From Oscillospiraceae bacterium (GTDB lineage Bacteria; Bacillota; Clostridia; Oscillospirales; Acutalibacteraceae), in contig SVPP01000008.1 of assembly GCA_015065765.1 (NCBI GenBank), positions 44,111-108,110 of the forward strand: 64,000 bases of DNA, given 5' to 3'. Below, piece by piece: positions 46,031 through 55,725 of this stretch (position 1 is the first letter of the stretch; each line of letters starts with the position of its first letter). A program made the position numbers and the translations under genes. Under the pieces are notes generated by a model. That model saw only the letters and a list, made by a program, of their open reading frames with translations, made no database searches and was not told the DNA's origin.

Positions 46031-47875
46031 GTGCTTTCAAAAAAAGTAGAAAATGTATTGCAATATGTTCAGAAGCCCGGTAGGTATACGGGCGGAGAAT
46101 TTAACAGTGTTATTAAGGATAAAAATAAAGTTGATATAAGGTATGCTTTCTGCTTTCCCGATACATACGAGATAGGAATGTCGCACCTTGGCATGAAAAT
46201 CCTTTATTCTCTCGTCAACGAGAGAAAGGATGCATGGTGCGAGAGAGTTTTTGCTCCCTGGACAGATATGGAAGAGGAAATGCGTAAGAATGATATTCCT
46301 CTCTATGCCCTTGAAAGCGGAGATCCTATAAAGGATTTTGACCTTATCGGTTTTACAATGCAGTATGAATTAAGCTACACAAATGTGCTTAACATGCTTG
46401 ACCTTGCAGGACTTCCCATTTATGCAAAGGACAGAAAGGAACTGGCTCCTATTGTTATTGCAGGCGGCTCATGTGTTTGTAATGCAGAGCCTATTGCAGA
46501 CTTTGTTGATATCACTCTTCCCGGTGAAGGCGAAGAGGTTACCAACGAGCTGATTGACCTTCTTAAAATTCATAAACAGAAGGGGAGTACAAAGGAAGAG
46601 TTCCTCAGAGAAGCAGCAAAAATCGAAGGTGTTTATGTTCCCTCTTTTTATGACGTAAGTTATAACGATGACGGAACGGTTAAAGAGGTTAAGGCTACAA
46701 ACGGTGCACCTGAAAAGGTTAAAAAGAGAGTTGTAAAAAATCTTGATACGATGTTTGCACCGAAGGACTTTATTGTGCCTTTTATTGAGCCTGTTCACGA
46801 CAGAACGGTTGTTGAAATTTTCAGAGGCTGTATACGCGGTTGTCGTTTCTGTCAGGCAGGATTTCTCTATAGACCAATAAGAGAAAAAAGTCCTGCTGTT
46901 GTAAATGAGCAGTGTAAGTCAATCTGTGAAAATACAGGTTATGAAGAAATTTCTCTCTGCTCACTGAGTACAAGCGACTATACAGGTCTTGAAGATTTGC
47001 TTGACAAACTTTTTGACTGGACACTTGATGAAAAGATAAACATTTCGCTTCCGTCATTGAGAGCAGATAACTTCAGTTCATCAATCGCAGAAAAACTTGC
47101 GAAAATCAGAAAAAGCGGTCTTACCTTTGCTGCAGAAGCGGGTACGCAGAGACTTCGTGACGTTATTAATAAAAACGTAACGGAAGAAGAAATTCTGTCA
47201 TCGTCAAGAAAGGCTTTCCAAAAAGGCTGGACAGGAGTGAAGCTTTATTTCATGATCGGTCTGCCTACGGAAACCGATGAAGATGTTAAGGCAATTGCAG
47301 AGCTTTCACAGAATGTTGTGAATGAGTATTATAAAAATCCTGACAAGCCAAAGGGCAGAGGGGTGAATGTGAACATCAGTGTCGCATCCTTTGTTCCTAA
47401 ACCCTTTACTCCTTTCCAGTGGGAAGCTCAGGATGATATGGAAACAATTGAACGTAAGCAGGAGCTTCTTGAAGCTTCCGTTAATACAAAAAAAATCAAC
47501 ATCGGCTGGAACGATTCAAAAATGAGTATGCTTGAAGGTGTTTTTGCACGTGGTGACAGAAGACTTTCTCAGGTTATTTACAACGCTTATAAGCTTGGCT
47601 GTAAGTTTGACAGCTGGGATGATCAGTTTGATTTTGATAAGTGGATGAAAGCCTTTGAAACGGCAGGACTTGATCCGAAATTCTATGCAAACAGAAAACG
47701 TTCCTTTGATGAAGTTTTCCCGTGGGACCACATGGATTACGGTATTCCTAAGAAGTTCTTTGAAAAAGAAAACAAAAAGGCACATGAGGGTGTGACAACA
47801 CCTAACTGCAGAGAAAAATGTAACGGTTGTTCTGCAAATAAGCTTTGCGGAGGTGAATGTCATGAACTCGCTTAG
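46031..47875 (+). CDS. B12-binding radical SAM protein (TIGR03960 type)
   Basis: 614 aa. An N-terminal cobalamin-binding-like domain (about 20-200) precedes a radical SAM domain with the cluster motif RGCIRGCRFCQAG (Cys spacing 3 and 2). The tail has a Cys-rich end (NCREKCNGCSANKLCGGEC). The family always travels with the DUF2344 protein found next here; the reaction is not known for certain, and tRNA or rRNA modification has been proposed. The GTG start lies 5 nt after the previous stop, with a weak RBS, so translation is probably coupled. Confidence 0.9.
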   Translation: MLSKKVENVLQYVQKPGRYTGGEFNSVIKDKNKVDIRYAFCFPDTYEIGMSHLGMKILYSLVNERKDAWCERVFAPWTDMEEEMRKNDIPLYALESGDPIKDFDLIGFTMQYELSYTNVLNMLDLAGLPIYAKDRKELAPIVIAGGSCVCNAEPIADFVDITLPGEGEEVTNELIDLLKIHKQKGSTKEEFLREAAKIEGVYVPSFYDVSYNDDGTVKEVKATNGAPEKVKKRVVKNLDTMFAPKDFIVPFIEPVHDRTVVEIFRGCIRGCRFCQAGFLYRPIREKSPAVVNEQCKSICENTGYEEISLCSLSTSDYTGLEDLLDKLFDWTLDEKINISLPSLRADNFSSSIAEKLAKIRKSGLTFAAEAGTQRLRDVINKNVTEEEILSSSRKAFQKGWTGVKLYFMIGLPTETDEDVKAIAELSQNVVNEYYKNPDKPKGRGVNVNISVASFVPKPFTPFQWEAQDDMETIERKQELLEASVNTKKINIGWNDSKMSMLEGVFARGDRRLSQVIYNAYKLGCKFDSWDDQFDFDKWMKAFETAGLDPKFYANRKRSFDEVFPWDHMDYGIPKKFFEKENKKAHEGVTTPNCREKCNGCSANKLCGGECHELA

Positions 47876-48536
47876 AATCTGGTTCAAAAAAGTAGGGAGA
47901 GCAAAATATATTTCTCACCTTGACTTAATGCGTTCAATGACAAAAGCCATAAAACGCTCAGGTGTGAAAGTCTGGTACACTGAAGGCTTTAATCCCCATG
48001 CTTATATTACATTTCCTCTTCCTCTTTCACTCGGTATTGAGAGTGAAAGTGAATGTGTTGATATCCGCGTAGAGGATGGCGTTTCTGCATGGGAAGTGAA
48101 GGAAAGACTGTATCCTCAGATGCCTGAAGGACTTGATATTATCAGCGTTGAAGAGCCTTTCTGTAATGCAAAGGAAATCAGATATGGCAGATATGTTATA
48201 ACTCTTGATTTTGAAAACAAGGCTGATGCTGAAAAGTTTGCTTCTCTTTCAGAAAAACTTGTTTCCGAGAAAAGTCTTGTCTGCGAGAAGAAGGGCAAAA
48301 AGGGACACAAGAAAATTATGAAAGAAGTACCTCTCGGTGAACATATTTTCAATTTCAAAGCAGAAGCAGAGGATAGCGTTCTTGTGATAAATGTTGATTT
48401 ATCAGCAGGAAACCCTGTGAATATTGCTCCCAATCTTTTGATTGGTGCCATTGAAAAGCAGTCGGATGTCATTCCTGTATATAAGAAATTTGAGAAAAAA
48501 TGCCTTCTTACAGAAAATTTTGAAATTTTCAGATAA
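47862..48536 (+). CDS. Radical SAM-associated DUF2344 protein (TIGR03936)
   Basis: 224 aa. Typical start LRIWFKKVGRAKYISHLDLMRS and KVWYTEGFNPHAYITFPLPL. It is sometimes found fused to the preceding radical SAM protein and probably is its partner subunit. The ATG at 47862 follows GGAGGTG within the end of the upstream gene (14-nt overlap). Function unknown beyond the association. Confidence 0.9.
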   Translation: MNSLRIWFKKVGRAKYISHLDLMRSMTKAIKRSGVKVWYTEGFNPHAYITFPLPLSLGIESESECVDIRVEDGVSAWEVKERLYPQMPEGLDIISVEEPFCNAKEIRYGRYVITLDFENKADAEKFASLSEKLVSEKSLVCEKKGKKGHKKIMKEVPLGEHIFNFKAEAEDSVLVINVDLSAGNPVNIAPNLLIGAIEKQSDVIPVYKKFEKKCLLTENFEIFR

Positions 48537-48550
48537 ATTTAAAAAAACAC

Positions 48551-48579
48551 TTGATTTTTATGTTTGCTTGTGATATACT
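48551..48579 (+). promoter_or_regulatory. Strong promoter of rplS
   Basis: TTGATT (48551-48556), 17 nt, TATACT (48574-48579). Confidence 0.8.
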
Positions 48580-48597
48580 ATCAAAGCATTTGTATAG

Positions 48598-48660
48598 GTC
48601 TGACTTAACAGACCGTATTCATTGCCGAAAGACAACGAAGCTGTCGGTCCTCTGCCATTG
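48598..48660 (+). promoter_or_regulatory. Structured 5' leader of rplS (L19 leader-like)
   Basis: The transcript has about 140 nt before the ATG. It contains GGTCTG/CAGACC (48598-48615) and a bulged CCGA..ACA/TGTCGG hairpin (about 48633-48655). Position and size match ribosomal protein leaders such as the L19 leader, in which L19 may bind to limit its own synthesis. Assignment to that family is inference. Confidence 0.5.
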
Positions 48661-48726
48661 TAAATGTGTTATGAACGACTGTAAAAAAGCGGAATTGCCG
48701 CAAACTATTTAAGGAGGAAAAACAAA

Positions 48727-49071
48727 ATGGACGCACTCAAATTGATTGCACAGGACAGCATTAAGGCTGAAAAACCTGCTGTTGAAGTAGGTAACACAGT
48801 AAGAGTTCACGTTAAAATCCGTGAAGGTGAAAGAGAAAGAATTCAGGTTTTCGAAGGCACAGTTATCGCAAAACGCGGCAGCGGTGTTTCTGAAACATTC
48901 ACAGTTCGCCGTATTTCTTACGGTACAGGTGTTGAAAGAGTATTCCCTGTTAACTCACCCAACGTTGCAAAGGTTGAAACAATCAGAACAGGTAAAGTTC
49001 GCAGAAGCAAACTCTACTACCTTCGTGACAGAGTTGGTAAGGCTGCTAAAGTTAAAGAGCAGATCGGCTAA
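48727..49071 (+). CDS. rplS: 50S ribosomal protein L19
   Basis: 114 aa. Sits at the subunit interface. The family core is clear: [40 protein letters not shown] and [23 protein letters not shown]. The promoter, leader and terminator define a one-gene unit here; rpsP-rimM-trmD, often upstream in Firmicutes, are not adjacent. Confidence 0.98.
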   Translation: MDALKLIAQDSIKAEKPAVEVGNTVRVHVKIREGERERIQVFEGTVIAKRGSGVSETFTVRRISYGTGVERVFPVNSPNVAKVETIRTGKVRRSKLYYLRDRVGKAAKVKEQIG

Positions 49072-49119
49072 TCTCTCTCAATATAGGGTTTAGCCCTATA
49101 AACTCGATATGGATTTATT

Positions 49120-49152
49120 GGGGCAGCCTACATAAAGCAGGCTTGCCCTTTT
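49120..49152 (+). terminator. rplS terminator
   Basis: GGGGCAGCCT and AGGCTTGCCC (49120-49148) form a bulged stem followed by TTTT. A smaller TATAGGG/CCCTATA hairpin lies at 49083-49100. Confidence 0.75.
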
Positions 49153-49188
49153 CCTTTTATATTTCAATTTTTCAAAGGAAATCACATT

Positions 49189-49803
49189 ATGAACAAGCAC
49201 GCAGAGGAAAAAACTATATATGTTTTTGATTCTGAGGGAAATCCCGCAGAAATATACAACTCCGAAACCGAAGCCACTCAGAAGCAGAAGTCTGTTTTTG
49301 ATTGGTGTTCATCGGTTATGGCTTCCTTTGTTGTGATTTTTATAATTTTCTGTTTCTTTTTCAGAGTGGTACAGGTCAGCGGAGAATCCATGCTTCAGAC
49401 TCTTCAGCATAAAGACTGGTTGCTGATAAGCAGTGTGGGTAATATTGAATTCGGAGATATTGTTGTAGCAACTCCTCCCACATATAAGGGTGGTCCTGTT
49501 ATTAAACGTGTTATCGGCGTAGGCGGTGACGAGATTTACATAGATTTTGACCGCGGAGAAGTTCTTGTCAACGGCGTTGTTCTGGACGAGCCTTACATAA
49601 ACACTCCTACAAATGTCAGATATGATGTTGAGTTTCCTGTTCGGGTACCTGAGGGATGCGTTTTCCTTATGGGTGACAACAGAAACGGCTCTCTTGACAG
49701 CCGTTCAACGGAAATCGGAATTGTGGACGAGGAATATGTTCTCGGCAGAGTTATTACCAGAGTGTTCCCAATGAAAAAAATAGAGTACATAAACTTGAGA
49801 TAA
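49189..49803 (+). CDS. lepB: Signal peptidase I (first of a tandem pair)
   Basis: 204 aa. One N-terminal membrane helix (about 42-62) after a 40-residue cytoplasmic tail. Catalytic Ser in VSGESMLQTL and Lys in VIKRVIGVGG; the MGDNRNGSLDSR box is intact. It removes signal peptides from exported proteins. The N-terminal extension (HAEEKTIYVFDSEGNPAEIY) is longer than usual and acidic. The second copy starts 13 nt after the stop. Confidence 0.95.
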   Translation: MNKHAEEKTIYVFDSEGNPAEIYNSETEATQKQKSVFDWCSSVMASFVVIFIIFCFFFRVVQVSGESMLQTLQHKDWLLISSVGNIEFGDIVVATPPTYKGGPVIKRVIGVGGDEIYIDFDRGEVLVNGVVLDEPYINTPTNVRYDVEFPVRVPEGCVFLMGDNRNGSLDSRSTEIGIVDEEYVLGRVITRVFPMKKIEYINLR

Positions 49804-49816
49804 GGAGGCAGAAATC

Positions 49817-50374
49817 ATGGAAGAAAACAAAGAGTTTGATGTAAAAGAAAAGCAAAAAGGCTCTTCACTTTTTGATTTTGCTTCAATAGTAATGACAGGT
49901 ATTGTTGCAATCGCAGTTGTTTTTACATTCTTTTTCAGAACTGCAACTGTAAGCGGACGTTCCATGCAACCTACCTTGAATGGCGGAGACATGCTTATGG
50001 TAACTGCTTTTGACAACACTCATGAAAGAGGGGACATTGTGGTTATCACTCAGCCCAATGCCTTCAATGAGCCTATTATAAAAAGAATTATTGCCGTTGG
50101 CGGACAGACAGTTGATATCGATTTCAAACAGGGAATTGTATATGTTGACGGTGTTGCAGAGAACGGAAATTATACTCTTGCCGCACCTACTTATGAGAAA
50201 GAAGATTTTGATGGTCCCATTACAGTTCCCGAGGGATACCTTTTTGTAATGGGCGATAACAGAAATGATTCCACAGATAGCCGTTCAAACGCTGTAGGAC
50301 TTATTGATGAAAGATATGTTTACGGAACAGTTCTCGGAAGAATTTCACCTTTTGGTAGTTGGGAAGTAGTGTAA
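49817..50374 (+). CDS. lepB: Signal peptidase I (second of a tandem pair)
   Basis: 185 aa, with a short cytoplasmic tail, one membrane helix, Ser in VSGRSMQPTL, Lys in IIKRIIAVGG and the MGDNRNDSTDSR box. It is clearly diverged from the upstream paralogue, notably in the residues after the Ser and in the substrate-binding strand, so the two may prefer different signal peptides. RBS AAGGAGG. rbgA begins one base after its stop codon. Confidence 0.95.
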   Translation: MEENKEFDVKEKQKGSSLFDFASIVMTGIVAIAVVFTFFFRTATVSGRSMQPTLNGGDMLMVTAFDNTHERGDIVVITQPNAFNEPIIKRIIAVGGQTVDIDFKQGIVYVDGVAENGNYTLAAPTYEKEDFDGPITVPEGYLFVMGDNRNDSTDSRSNAVGLIDERYVYGTVLGRISPFGSWEVV

Positions 50375-50375
50375 A

Positions 50376-51248
50376 ATGGCAAGTGATTTTCAGAATCAGG
50401 TTGTGCAGTGGTTTCCCGGCCACATGGCAAAAACGCGTCGCAAAATCAAGGAGAGTCTTCCTCTCGTTGATGCAGTTACGGAAATTGTTGATGCCCGTGT
50501 GCCTGTGAGCAGTCACAATCCTGAAATTTCAGATATAATTTCAGGCAAACCGCGAATAGTGATTCTCAATAAATGCGATGTGGCAGATGAGAACGCAACA
50601 AAAAAATGGATTCAGTATTTCAAAAGTCAGGGTGTGTCTGCAATTGCGGCAGACTGTAAAAGCGGAAAGGGACTTAACCTTTACCGACCTTTGATTAAAG
50701 AGGTGCTGGCAGATAAAATTAAATCATACGAAGAAAAAAACATGCAGGGCAGAGCACTTCGTGTTATGGTTGTGGGAATTCCCAATACAGGCAAAAGCTC
50801 CTTTATCAACCGTATGGCAGGTAAGAAGCGAGCAGAGGTTGCTGACAGACCCGGTGTTACAAGACATAATCAGTGGTTTGTTATCGGTGACGGAATTGAG
50901 CTTCTTGACACTCCCGGTGTTTTGTGGCCTAAGTTTGAAGACCCTGCAGTTGGTGATAAGCTTGCATTTATCGGCTCAGTCAAGGAAGATATTCTTGATG
51001 TTGAAAGTCTTGCGGTCAGATTCCTTGAGGTTATGAAAAAAGACTATCCTGAAAGACTGACGGAGCGTTATAAAATCACTGGTTTTGAAGATGCAGAGCC
51101 TTACGAAATTCTTGAAATGATTGGCAGAAAAAGAGGTATGCTCATTTCAGGCGGAGAAATCAATACCGAGCGTGCCGCAACGACAATCCTTGACGAATAC
51201 CGTGCAGGTAAGCTTGGTAAAATCACACTTGACAGTATACCTGAATAA
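50376..51248 (+). CDS. rbgA: Ribosome biogenesis GTPase RbgA/YlqF
   Basis: 290 aa. A circularly permuted GTPase needed for late 50S assembly: G4 (LNKCD) precedes G1 ([15 protein letters not shown]) and G3 ([10 protein letters not shown]). The start [18 protein letters not shown] is the family signature. A C-terminal RNA-binding domain (ANTAR-like) follows. It lies between lepB and rnhB, the typical Firmicutes order. Confidence 0.97.
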   Translation: MASDFQNQVVQWFPGHMAKTRRKIKESLPLVDAVTEIVDARVPVSSHNPEISDIISGKPRIVILNKCDVADENATKKWIQYFKSQGVSAIAADCKSGKGLNLYRPLIKEVLADKIKSYEEKNMQGRALRVMVVGIPNTGKSSFINRMAGKKRAEVADRPGVTRHNQWFVIGDGIELLDTPGVLWPKFEDPAVGDKLAFIGSVKEDILDVESLAVRFLEVMKKDYPERLTERYKITGFEDAEPYEILEMIGRKRGMLISGGEINTERAATTILDEYRAGKLGKITLDSIPE

Positions 51249-51304
51249 GAATAATTTCATGGGCGATTGTATATCGCCCTCTTTTCGTAGAGAGGAAGAA
51301 TATT

Positions 51305-51907
51305 ATGGATTATACATTTGAACATCAGGCACAAGAACAAGGCTTCAATGTTGTCTGTGGAGTTGATGAAGCAGGCAGAGGACCTTTAGCAGGTCCTGTT
51401 TGTGCGGCGGCAGTAATTCTGCCTGACGGACTTGTGATTGATGAACTTGACGATAGCAAAAAGCTTACAGAAAAGAAGCGGGATGCACTTTACGATGTTA
51501 TCTGCGAAGAAGCAATTGCTTACGGTATCGCTTTTGCAAGTGTTGAAGAAATTGAAGAAATGAATATTCTTCAGGCAACTTTCCTTGCGATGAAAAGAGC
51601 AGTTGAAAGTTTGAGTGTAAAACCCGACCTTGCTCTTGTTGATGGAAATCAAAAGCCGCCTCTTGAAATTCAGGCAAGAACACTTGTGAAAGGTGATGCG
51701 AAAAGCCCGTCAATTGCTGCAGCATCAATTCTTGCTAAAGTAACCCGTGACAGATTGATGACAGAAATTGCTGAACAGTATCCTCAGTATGAATTTCCCA
51801 AACATAAGGGCTACGGCACAAAGCTCCATTATGAAAAAATTATGGAACACGGCATTTCTCCTGTTCATAGAAGAAGCTTCCTCAAGAAAATTACAGGTGA
51901 AAAATAA
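51305..51907 (+). CDS. rnhB: Ribonuclease HII
   Basis: 200 aa. Cuts RNA embedded in DNA, including single ribonucleotides. Catalytic residues appear in [15 protein letters not shown] and in ALVDGNQ; the [14 protein letters not shown] block is typical. The TAA overlaps the ATG of yraN by one base. Confidence 0.97.
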   Translation: MDYTFEHQAQEQGFNVVCGVDEAGRGPLAGPVCAAAVILPDGLVIDELDDSKKLTEKKRDALYDVICEEAIAYGIAFASVEEIEEMNILQATFLAMKRAVESLSVKPDLALVDGNQKPPLEIQARTLVKGDAKSPSIAAASILAKVTRDRLMTEIAEQYPQYEFPKHKGYGTKLHYEKIMEHGISPVHRRSFLKKITGEK

Positions 51908-52263
51908 TGAACTTAGGTCTTTTCGGTCTTGAGGGTGAAGAAAGAGCGGCAAAACATCTTAAAAAGCAAGGCTACAATATAATTGCGAAAAATTTCCAGA
52001 CACGCTTCGGTGAAATTGATATTATTGCAGAGAATAAAGAATATATTGTTTTTGTCGAGGTTAAGGCGAGAAGTGAAAAAAGTATCGCTGAACCCAGAGA
52101 GTTTGTGGATTTAAGCAAGCAGAGGAAAATCATAAAAACTGCAGAAATTTATCTTTCTGAAAATCCCACTGAAAAACAACCTCGCTTTGATGTGGTGGAA
52201 GTTAAAAGAGAAAAAGGGAAAACTAATCTGAATCACATCGTCAATGCATTTGAGGTGGAATAA
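51907..52263 (+). CDS. yraN: YraN family (UPF0102) putative endonuclease
   Basis: 118 aa. A restriction endonuclease-like fold with E in GEERAAKHLKKQGY, D in FGEIDIIAENK and EVKARS. Its role is unproven, perhaps in DNA processing. It overlaps rnhB and the next gene by one base each, so all three are coupled. Confidence 0.92.
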   Translation: MNLGLFGLEGEERAAKHLKKQGYNIIAKNFQTRFGEIDIIAENKEYIVFVEVKARSEKSIAEPREFVDLSKQRKIIKTAEIYLSENPTEKQPRFDVVEVKREKGKTNLNHIVNAFEVE

Positions 52264-53123
52264 TGAAGTTTTTTGATCTGCACTGCGATACAATCACCGA
52301 GTGCTACGCACAGAATAAATCTCTCAGAAATAATGATCTTGATATTTCTCTTGAAAAAGGAAAATACCTTGATGAATGGACTCAGGTTTTTGCAATATGG
52401 ATGCCCGATGAAATAAGAGAAATTGAAGCCGAAGAATATTACAGAAAAGTTTATTCAAAGTATAAAGAAGAGCTTGAAAGCGTTAAGACAGTAAAACCTG
52501 TTCTTGCAGTTGAAGGAGCATCTGCGTTAAACGGAAAAATTGAAAATATAAAAAAGCTTTATCATGACGGAGTGAAGATTATAACTCTTACGTGGAACAC
52601 TGACAATGAGCTTGCAAGCGGATGCTTTTCTGAAAACGATAAAGGCTTTACACCTTTCGGCAGAGAAGCAGTAAAGGAAATGATTAAAAGAAAAATTATT
52701 CCCGATGTTTCACACCTGAGCGAGAAATCATTTTACGATTTATGTGAAATTACGGATTTCCCTTTTATCGCAAGCCACTCAGACTCTTACGCGATTAATC
52801 CTCATGTAAGAAATCTCAAAGATGAGCAGATAAAAATAATATGTGACAGAAAGGGGCTTATCGGTCTTAATTTCTACAACAAATTTTTAGGTTCAGGGGA
52901 CTCAATTCAGATGCTCATAAAACACGCTGAACACATTCTTTCTCTCGGCGGTGAAGATGTTCTTTCCCTTGGTAGTGATTTTGACGGTTGTAGCATAAAC
53001 GAAGAACTTAAAGGCATCGAAAAAATGGAAAACCTTTATGCGGTCTTCGGGAACCATTTCGGTGAAAAATTAACTGATAAAATCTTCTATGAAAATGCAA
53101 ACACATATTTACTAAACAAATAA
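52263..53123 (+). CDS. Membrane dipeptidase family protein (M19)
   Basis: 286 aa, somewhat shorter than the family average. A dizinc amidohydrolase that cleaves dipeptides. Metal ligands: DLHCDT, VEGAS, DVSHLSE, IASHSDS and the base-region Asp in LGSDFDG. No signal peptide, so cytoplasmic. It is coupled to yraN by one-base overlap, an odd partner for ribosome and DNA genes. Confidence 0.88.
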   Translation: MKFFDLHCDTITECYAQNKSLRNNDLDISLEKGKYLDEWTQVFAIWMPDEIREIEAEEYYRKVYSKYKEELESVKTVKPVLAVEGASALNGKIENIKKLYHDGVKIITLTWNTDNELASGCFSENDKGFTPFGREAVKEMIKRKIIPDVSHLSEKSFYDLCEITDFPFIASHSDSYAINPHVRNLKDEQIKIICDRKGLIGLNFYNKFLGSGDSIQMLIKHAEHILSLGGEDVLSLGSDFDGCSINEELKGIEKMENLYAVFGNHFGEKLTDKIFYENANTYLLNK

Positions 53124-53136
53124 ATTATGATATAAT
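53108..53136 (+). promoter_or_regulatory. Promoter of thrC
   Basis: TTTACT (53108-53113), 17 nt, TATAAT (53131-53136). The -35 lies within the end of the dipeptidase gene. Confidence 0.65.
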
Positions 53137-53168
53137 TAAACGAATATATCCAAAAAGAGGGATGTTTA

Positions 53169-54662
53169 ATGAAGTACACAAGCACAAGAAACAAAGCAGT
53201 GTCTGTTGACGCTGCAAAAGCGATTTCTCAGGGAATTTCTGAGGACGGCGGACTTTTTGTCCCGATGTCTTTCCCACAGATTTCACTTGATGACATTAAA
53301 AAAATGTCAGGCATGTCTTACATTGACAGAGCTAAGGAAATTCTGTCACTTTACCTTACCGATTTTTCAGCAGAAGAAATTGACTACTGCGTAAGCGGTG
53401 CTTATGCTGAAGGTAAATTTGACAGTGTTAAGGTAGCACCTGTTGTTCCTTTTACAGATGTTTCCTATATTCTTGAACTTTTCAAAGGTCCTACATGTGC
53501 CTTCAAGGATATGGCTCTTCAGCTTTTGCCTTATCTTCTCACAGTTTCTGCAAAGAAAACTGCTGACGGCAAAAAGATTGTAATTCTCGTTGCAACATCA
53601 GGTGACACAGGTAAAGCTGCACTTGAAGGTTTCAAGGATGTTGAAAACACATCAATACTTGTTTTTTATCCGTCAGACGGCGTCAGCCCCATGCAGAAAT
53701 TGCAGATGACAACGCAGGAAGGAAGCAACGTCAGCGTTTGTGCAATTGAAGGTAACTTCGACGATGCACAGAGCGGTGTTAAAAAGATTTTCACTGACAA
53801 GGAAATCGGTGCACGCCTTGCTGAAAACAACATGCAGTTCTCTTCAGCAAACTCAATTAACTGGGGCAGACTTGTTCCTCAGGTTGTTTACTACGTTTCA
53901 GCTTACTGCGATTTGGTAGCAGACGGAAGCATTGTAGCAGGTGAAAAAATCAATATCGTTGTTCCCACAGGTAACTTTGGTAACATCCTTGCAGCATATT
54001 ATGCAAAGCAGATGGGACTTCCCGTAAATAAATTTATCTGCGCATCAAACTCTAATAATGTTCTTACAGATTTCATCAAGACAGGTGAATATAATAAAAA
54101 TCGTGAATTCTTCACAACAACTTCACCGTCAATGGATATTCTTATTTCATCTAACCTTGAGAGACTTCTCTATCATCTTACAGGCTGTGACGATAAGGCT
54201 GTGGCTGATATGATGAATAAGCTTGCAGAAGACGGAAAATATACAGTAAGTGCAGAAGTTCTCTCAGCTCTTAAGGAAGATTTTGAAGCAGGTTGTTGCT
54301 CAGATGAAGAAGTAAGTGCAACAATCGAAAAGAGCTTTAAAGAGAAAAAATATCTTCCCGACACTCATACATCAGTTGCTATCAAGGTCTATGAGGATTA
54401 TGTGGAGAGAACAGGTGACGATACAGTAACGGTTATCGCAGCAACTGCAAACCCCTATAAATTCTCAAAGGCAGTTCTTTCTTCAATTGAGAAGGATTAT
54501 GTATGCGAAGATGAATTTGAAACAGTAAGTGAACTCGGTCGGGTTTCAGGCGTTAAATGTCCTGAACAGCTGGAATCTCTTAAGGGTAAAGAACCCAGAT
54601 TCACAGACATCTGCAAGAAACCCGAGATGACTGAGGTCGTCTTTAAAATGTTAGGAATTTAA
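53169..54662 (+). CDS. thrC: Threonine synthase
   Basis: 497 aa, long-form enzyme. Converts O-phosphohomoserine to threonine with PLP. The lysine is K113 in TCAFKDMALQLL; the phosphate loop is ATSGDTGKAAL. RBS GAGGG. It stands alone without hom or thrB, and no T-box leader is visible in the short upstream region. Confidence 0.97.
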   Translation: MKYTSTRNKAVSVDAAKAISQGISEDGGLFVPMSFPQISLDDIKKMSGMSYIDRAKEILSLYLTDFSAEEIDYCVSGAYAEGKFDSVKVAPVVPFTDVSYILELFKGPTCAFKDMALQLLPYLLTVSAKKTADGKKIVILVATSGDTGKAALEGFKDVENTSILVFYPSDGVSPMQKLQMTTQEGSNVSVCAIEGNFDDAQSGVKKIFTDKEIGARLAENNMQFSSANSINWGRLVPQVVYYVSAYCDLVADGSIVAGEKINIVVPTGNFGNILAAYYAKQMGLPVNKFICASNSNNVLTDFIKTGEYNKNREFFTTTSPSMDILISSNLERLLYHLTGCDDKAVADMMNKLAEDGKYTVSAEVLSALKEDFEAGCCSDEEVSATIEKSFKEKKYLPDTHTSVAIKVYEDYVERTGDDTVTVIAATANPYKFSKAVLSSIEKDYVCEDEFETVSELGRVSGVKCPEQLESLKGKEPRFTDICKKPEMTEVVFKMLGI

Positions 54663-54666
54663 ATGC

Positions 54667-54834
54667 TTAGCCGCAAGTACCGTTTGATTTGAAGGTTGAG
54701 CAGTAAGTCTCGCTTGATTTACAAGCTGTGCTTGAACCTACATCGATGTGACCTGCAACGCATTTCATACCGCCTTCATTGTAAACGCAGTTTTTAGCGT
54801 TACATGAAATTTCTTTGATAAGCTCTTTTTCCAT
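54667..54834 (-). CDS. DUF1540 small Cys-rich protein
   Basis: 55 aa. Six Cys in the DUF1540 pattern (CNAKNCVYNEGGMKC, then CKSSETYC and a final C), which suggests metal binding. Function unknown; common in Clostridia. The start at 54834 follows GGAGGCG; a longer version from 54873 has no RBS. It converges on thrC with only 4 nt between the stops. A TTGCTTT/AAAGCAA hairpin lies upstream (54861-54878). Confidence 0.85.
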   Translation of the reverse strand: MEKELIKEISCNAKNCVYNEGGMKCVAGHIDVGSSTACKSSETYCSTFKSNGTCG

Positions 54835-54925
54835 TTTTTCTTTCGCCTCCGTTTTTGAAATTGCTTTTTTCAAAGCAACGTTATTATTTGCATATTCTCA
54901 CATTTTATGCAGAAAGGAAATACTT

Positions 54926-55612
54926 ATGTCTCTGTTTGCAATTGGTGACACTCATCTGTCCTTCGGCTCTGATAAGCCAATGGATATTTTCCGTGGCTGG
55001 CAGAATTTTGAAGAAAGACTTGAGAAAAACTGGAACAGTGTTGTGTCAGAAAATGACACTGTTGTTATTGCGGGCGACATTTCCTGGGCAATGAATATTG
55101 AAGGTGCAAAAGAGGATTTCAGATTTATTGATAAACTGAATGGCAAAAAGCTTATCATGAAAGGGAATCACGATTATTGGTGGAGTACAAAAAAGAAAGC
55201 TGACACCTTCTTTGCAGAAAACGGATTTTCTTCACTTGAAATTCTTTTCAACAATGCTTACAGAATCGGTGATGTTACTGTTTGCGGTACAAGAGGTTGG
55301 TTTTATGACGGAGAAAAGGATAACAAAATTCTCCTTCGTGAAGCAGGCAGACTGAGAATGTCAATTGCCGAGGCAAAGAAGCTCGGTGGTGAGATAGTTG
55401 TGTTTCTTCACTATCCTCCTCTTAATCAGGAAAAGGTGTGTGAAGAGATTTACAGTGTCCTTGTTGAAGAGGGAATAAAGCGATGCTATTATGCCCATCT
55501 TCACGGACCTTCCCATAATTTTGCTTTCACAGGTGAGCGTGACGGTATAAAATTTTCCTTAATTTCGGGCGATTTCCTTAACTTTTGCCCAAAACTCATT
55601 GAAAAAAATTAA
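54926..55612 (+). CDS. Metallophosphoesterase
   Basis: 228 aa. Calcineurin-like dimetal motifs: GDTHLS, GDISWAM, KGNHDYWW, HYPP and HLHG. Substrate unknown; nucleotides or phosphodiesters are usual. ATG 54926 follows AGAAAGGAAA; an upstream in-frame start would overlap the DUF1540 promoter on the opposite strand. It is divergent from that gene. Confidence 0.88.
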   Translation: MSLFAIGDTHLSFGSDKPMDIFRGWQNFEERLEKNWNSVVSENDTVVIAGDISWAMNIEGAKEDFRFIDKLNGKKLIMKGNHDYWWSTKKKADTFFAENGFSSLEILFNNAYRIGDVTVCGTRGWFYDGEKDNKILLREAGRLRMSIAEAKKLGGEIVVFLHYPPLNQEKVCEEIYSVLVEEGIKRCYYAHLHGPSHNFAFTGERDGIKFSLISGDFLNFCPKLIEKN

Positions 55613-55648
55613 GAATTTGTGACTAAATGACGATATGTTAATAAAAGG

Positions 55649-55677
55649 TTGAAATTCTGGAAAAAATTTGATAAAAT
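55649..55677 (+). promoter_or_regulatory. Promoter of tig
   Basis: TTGAAA (55649-55654), 17 nt, TAAAAT (55672-55677). Confidence 0.65.
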
Positions 55678-55725
55678 AAATCAGTTAATATTTACTATGT
55701 AAATAAGGATATGGAGGACTTAAAA

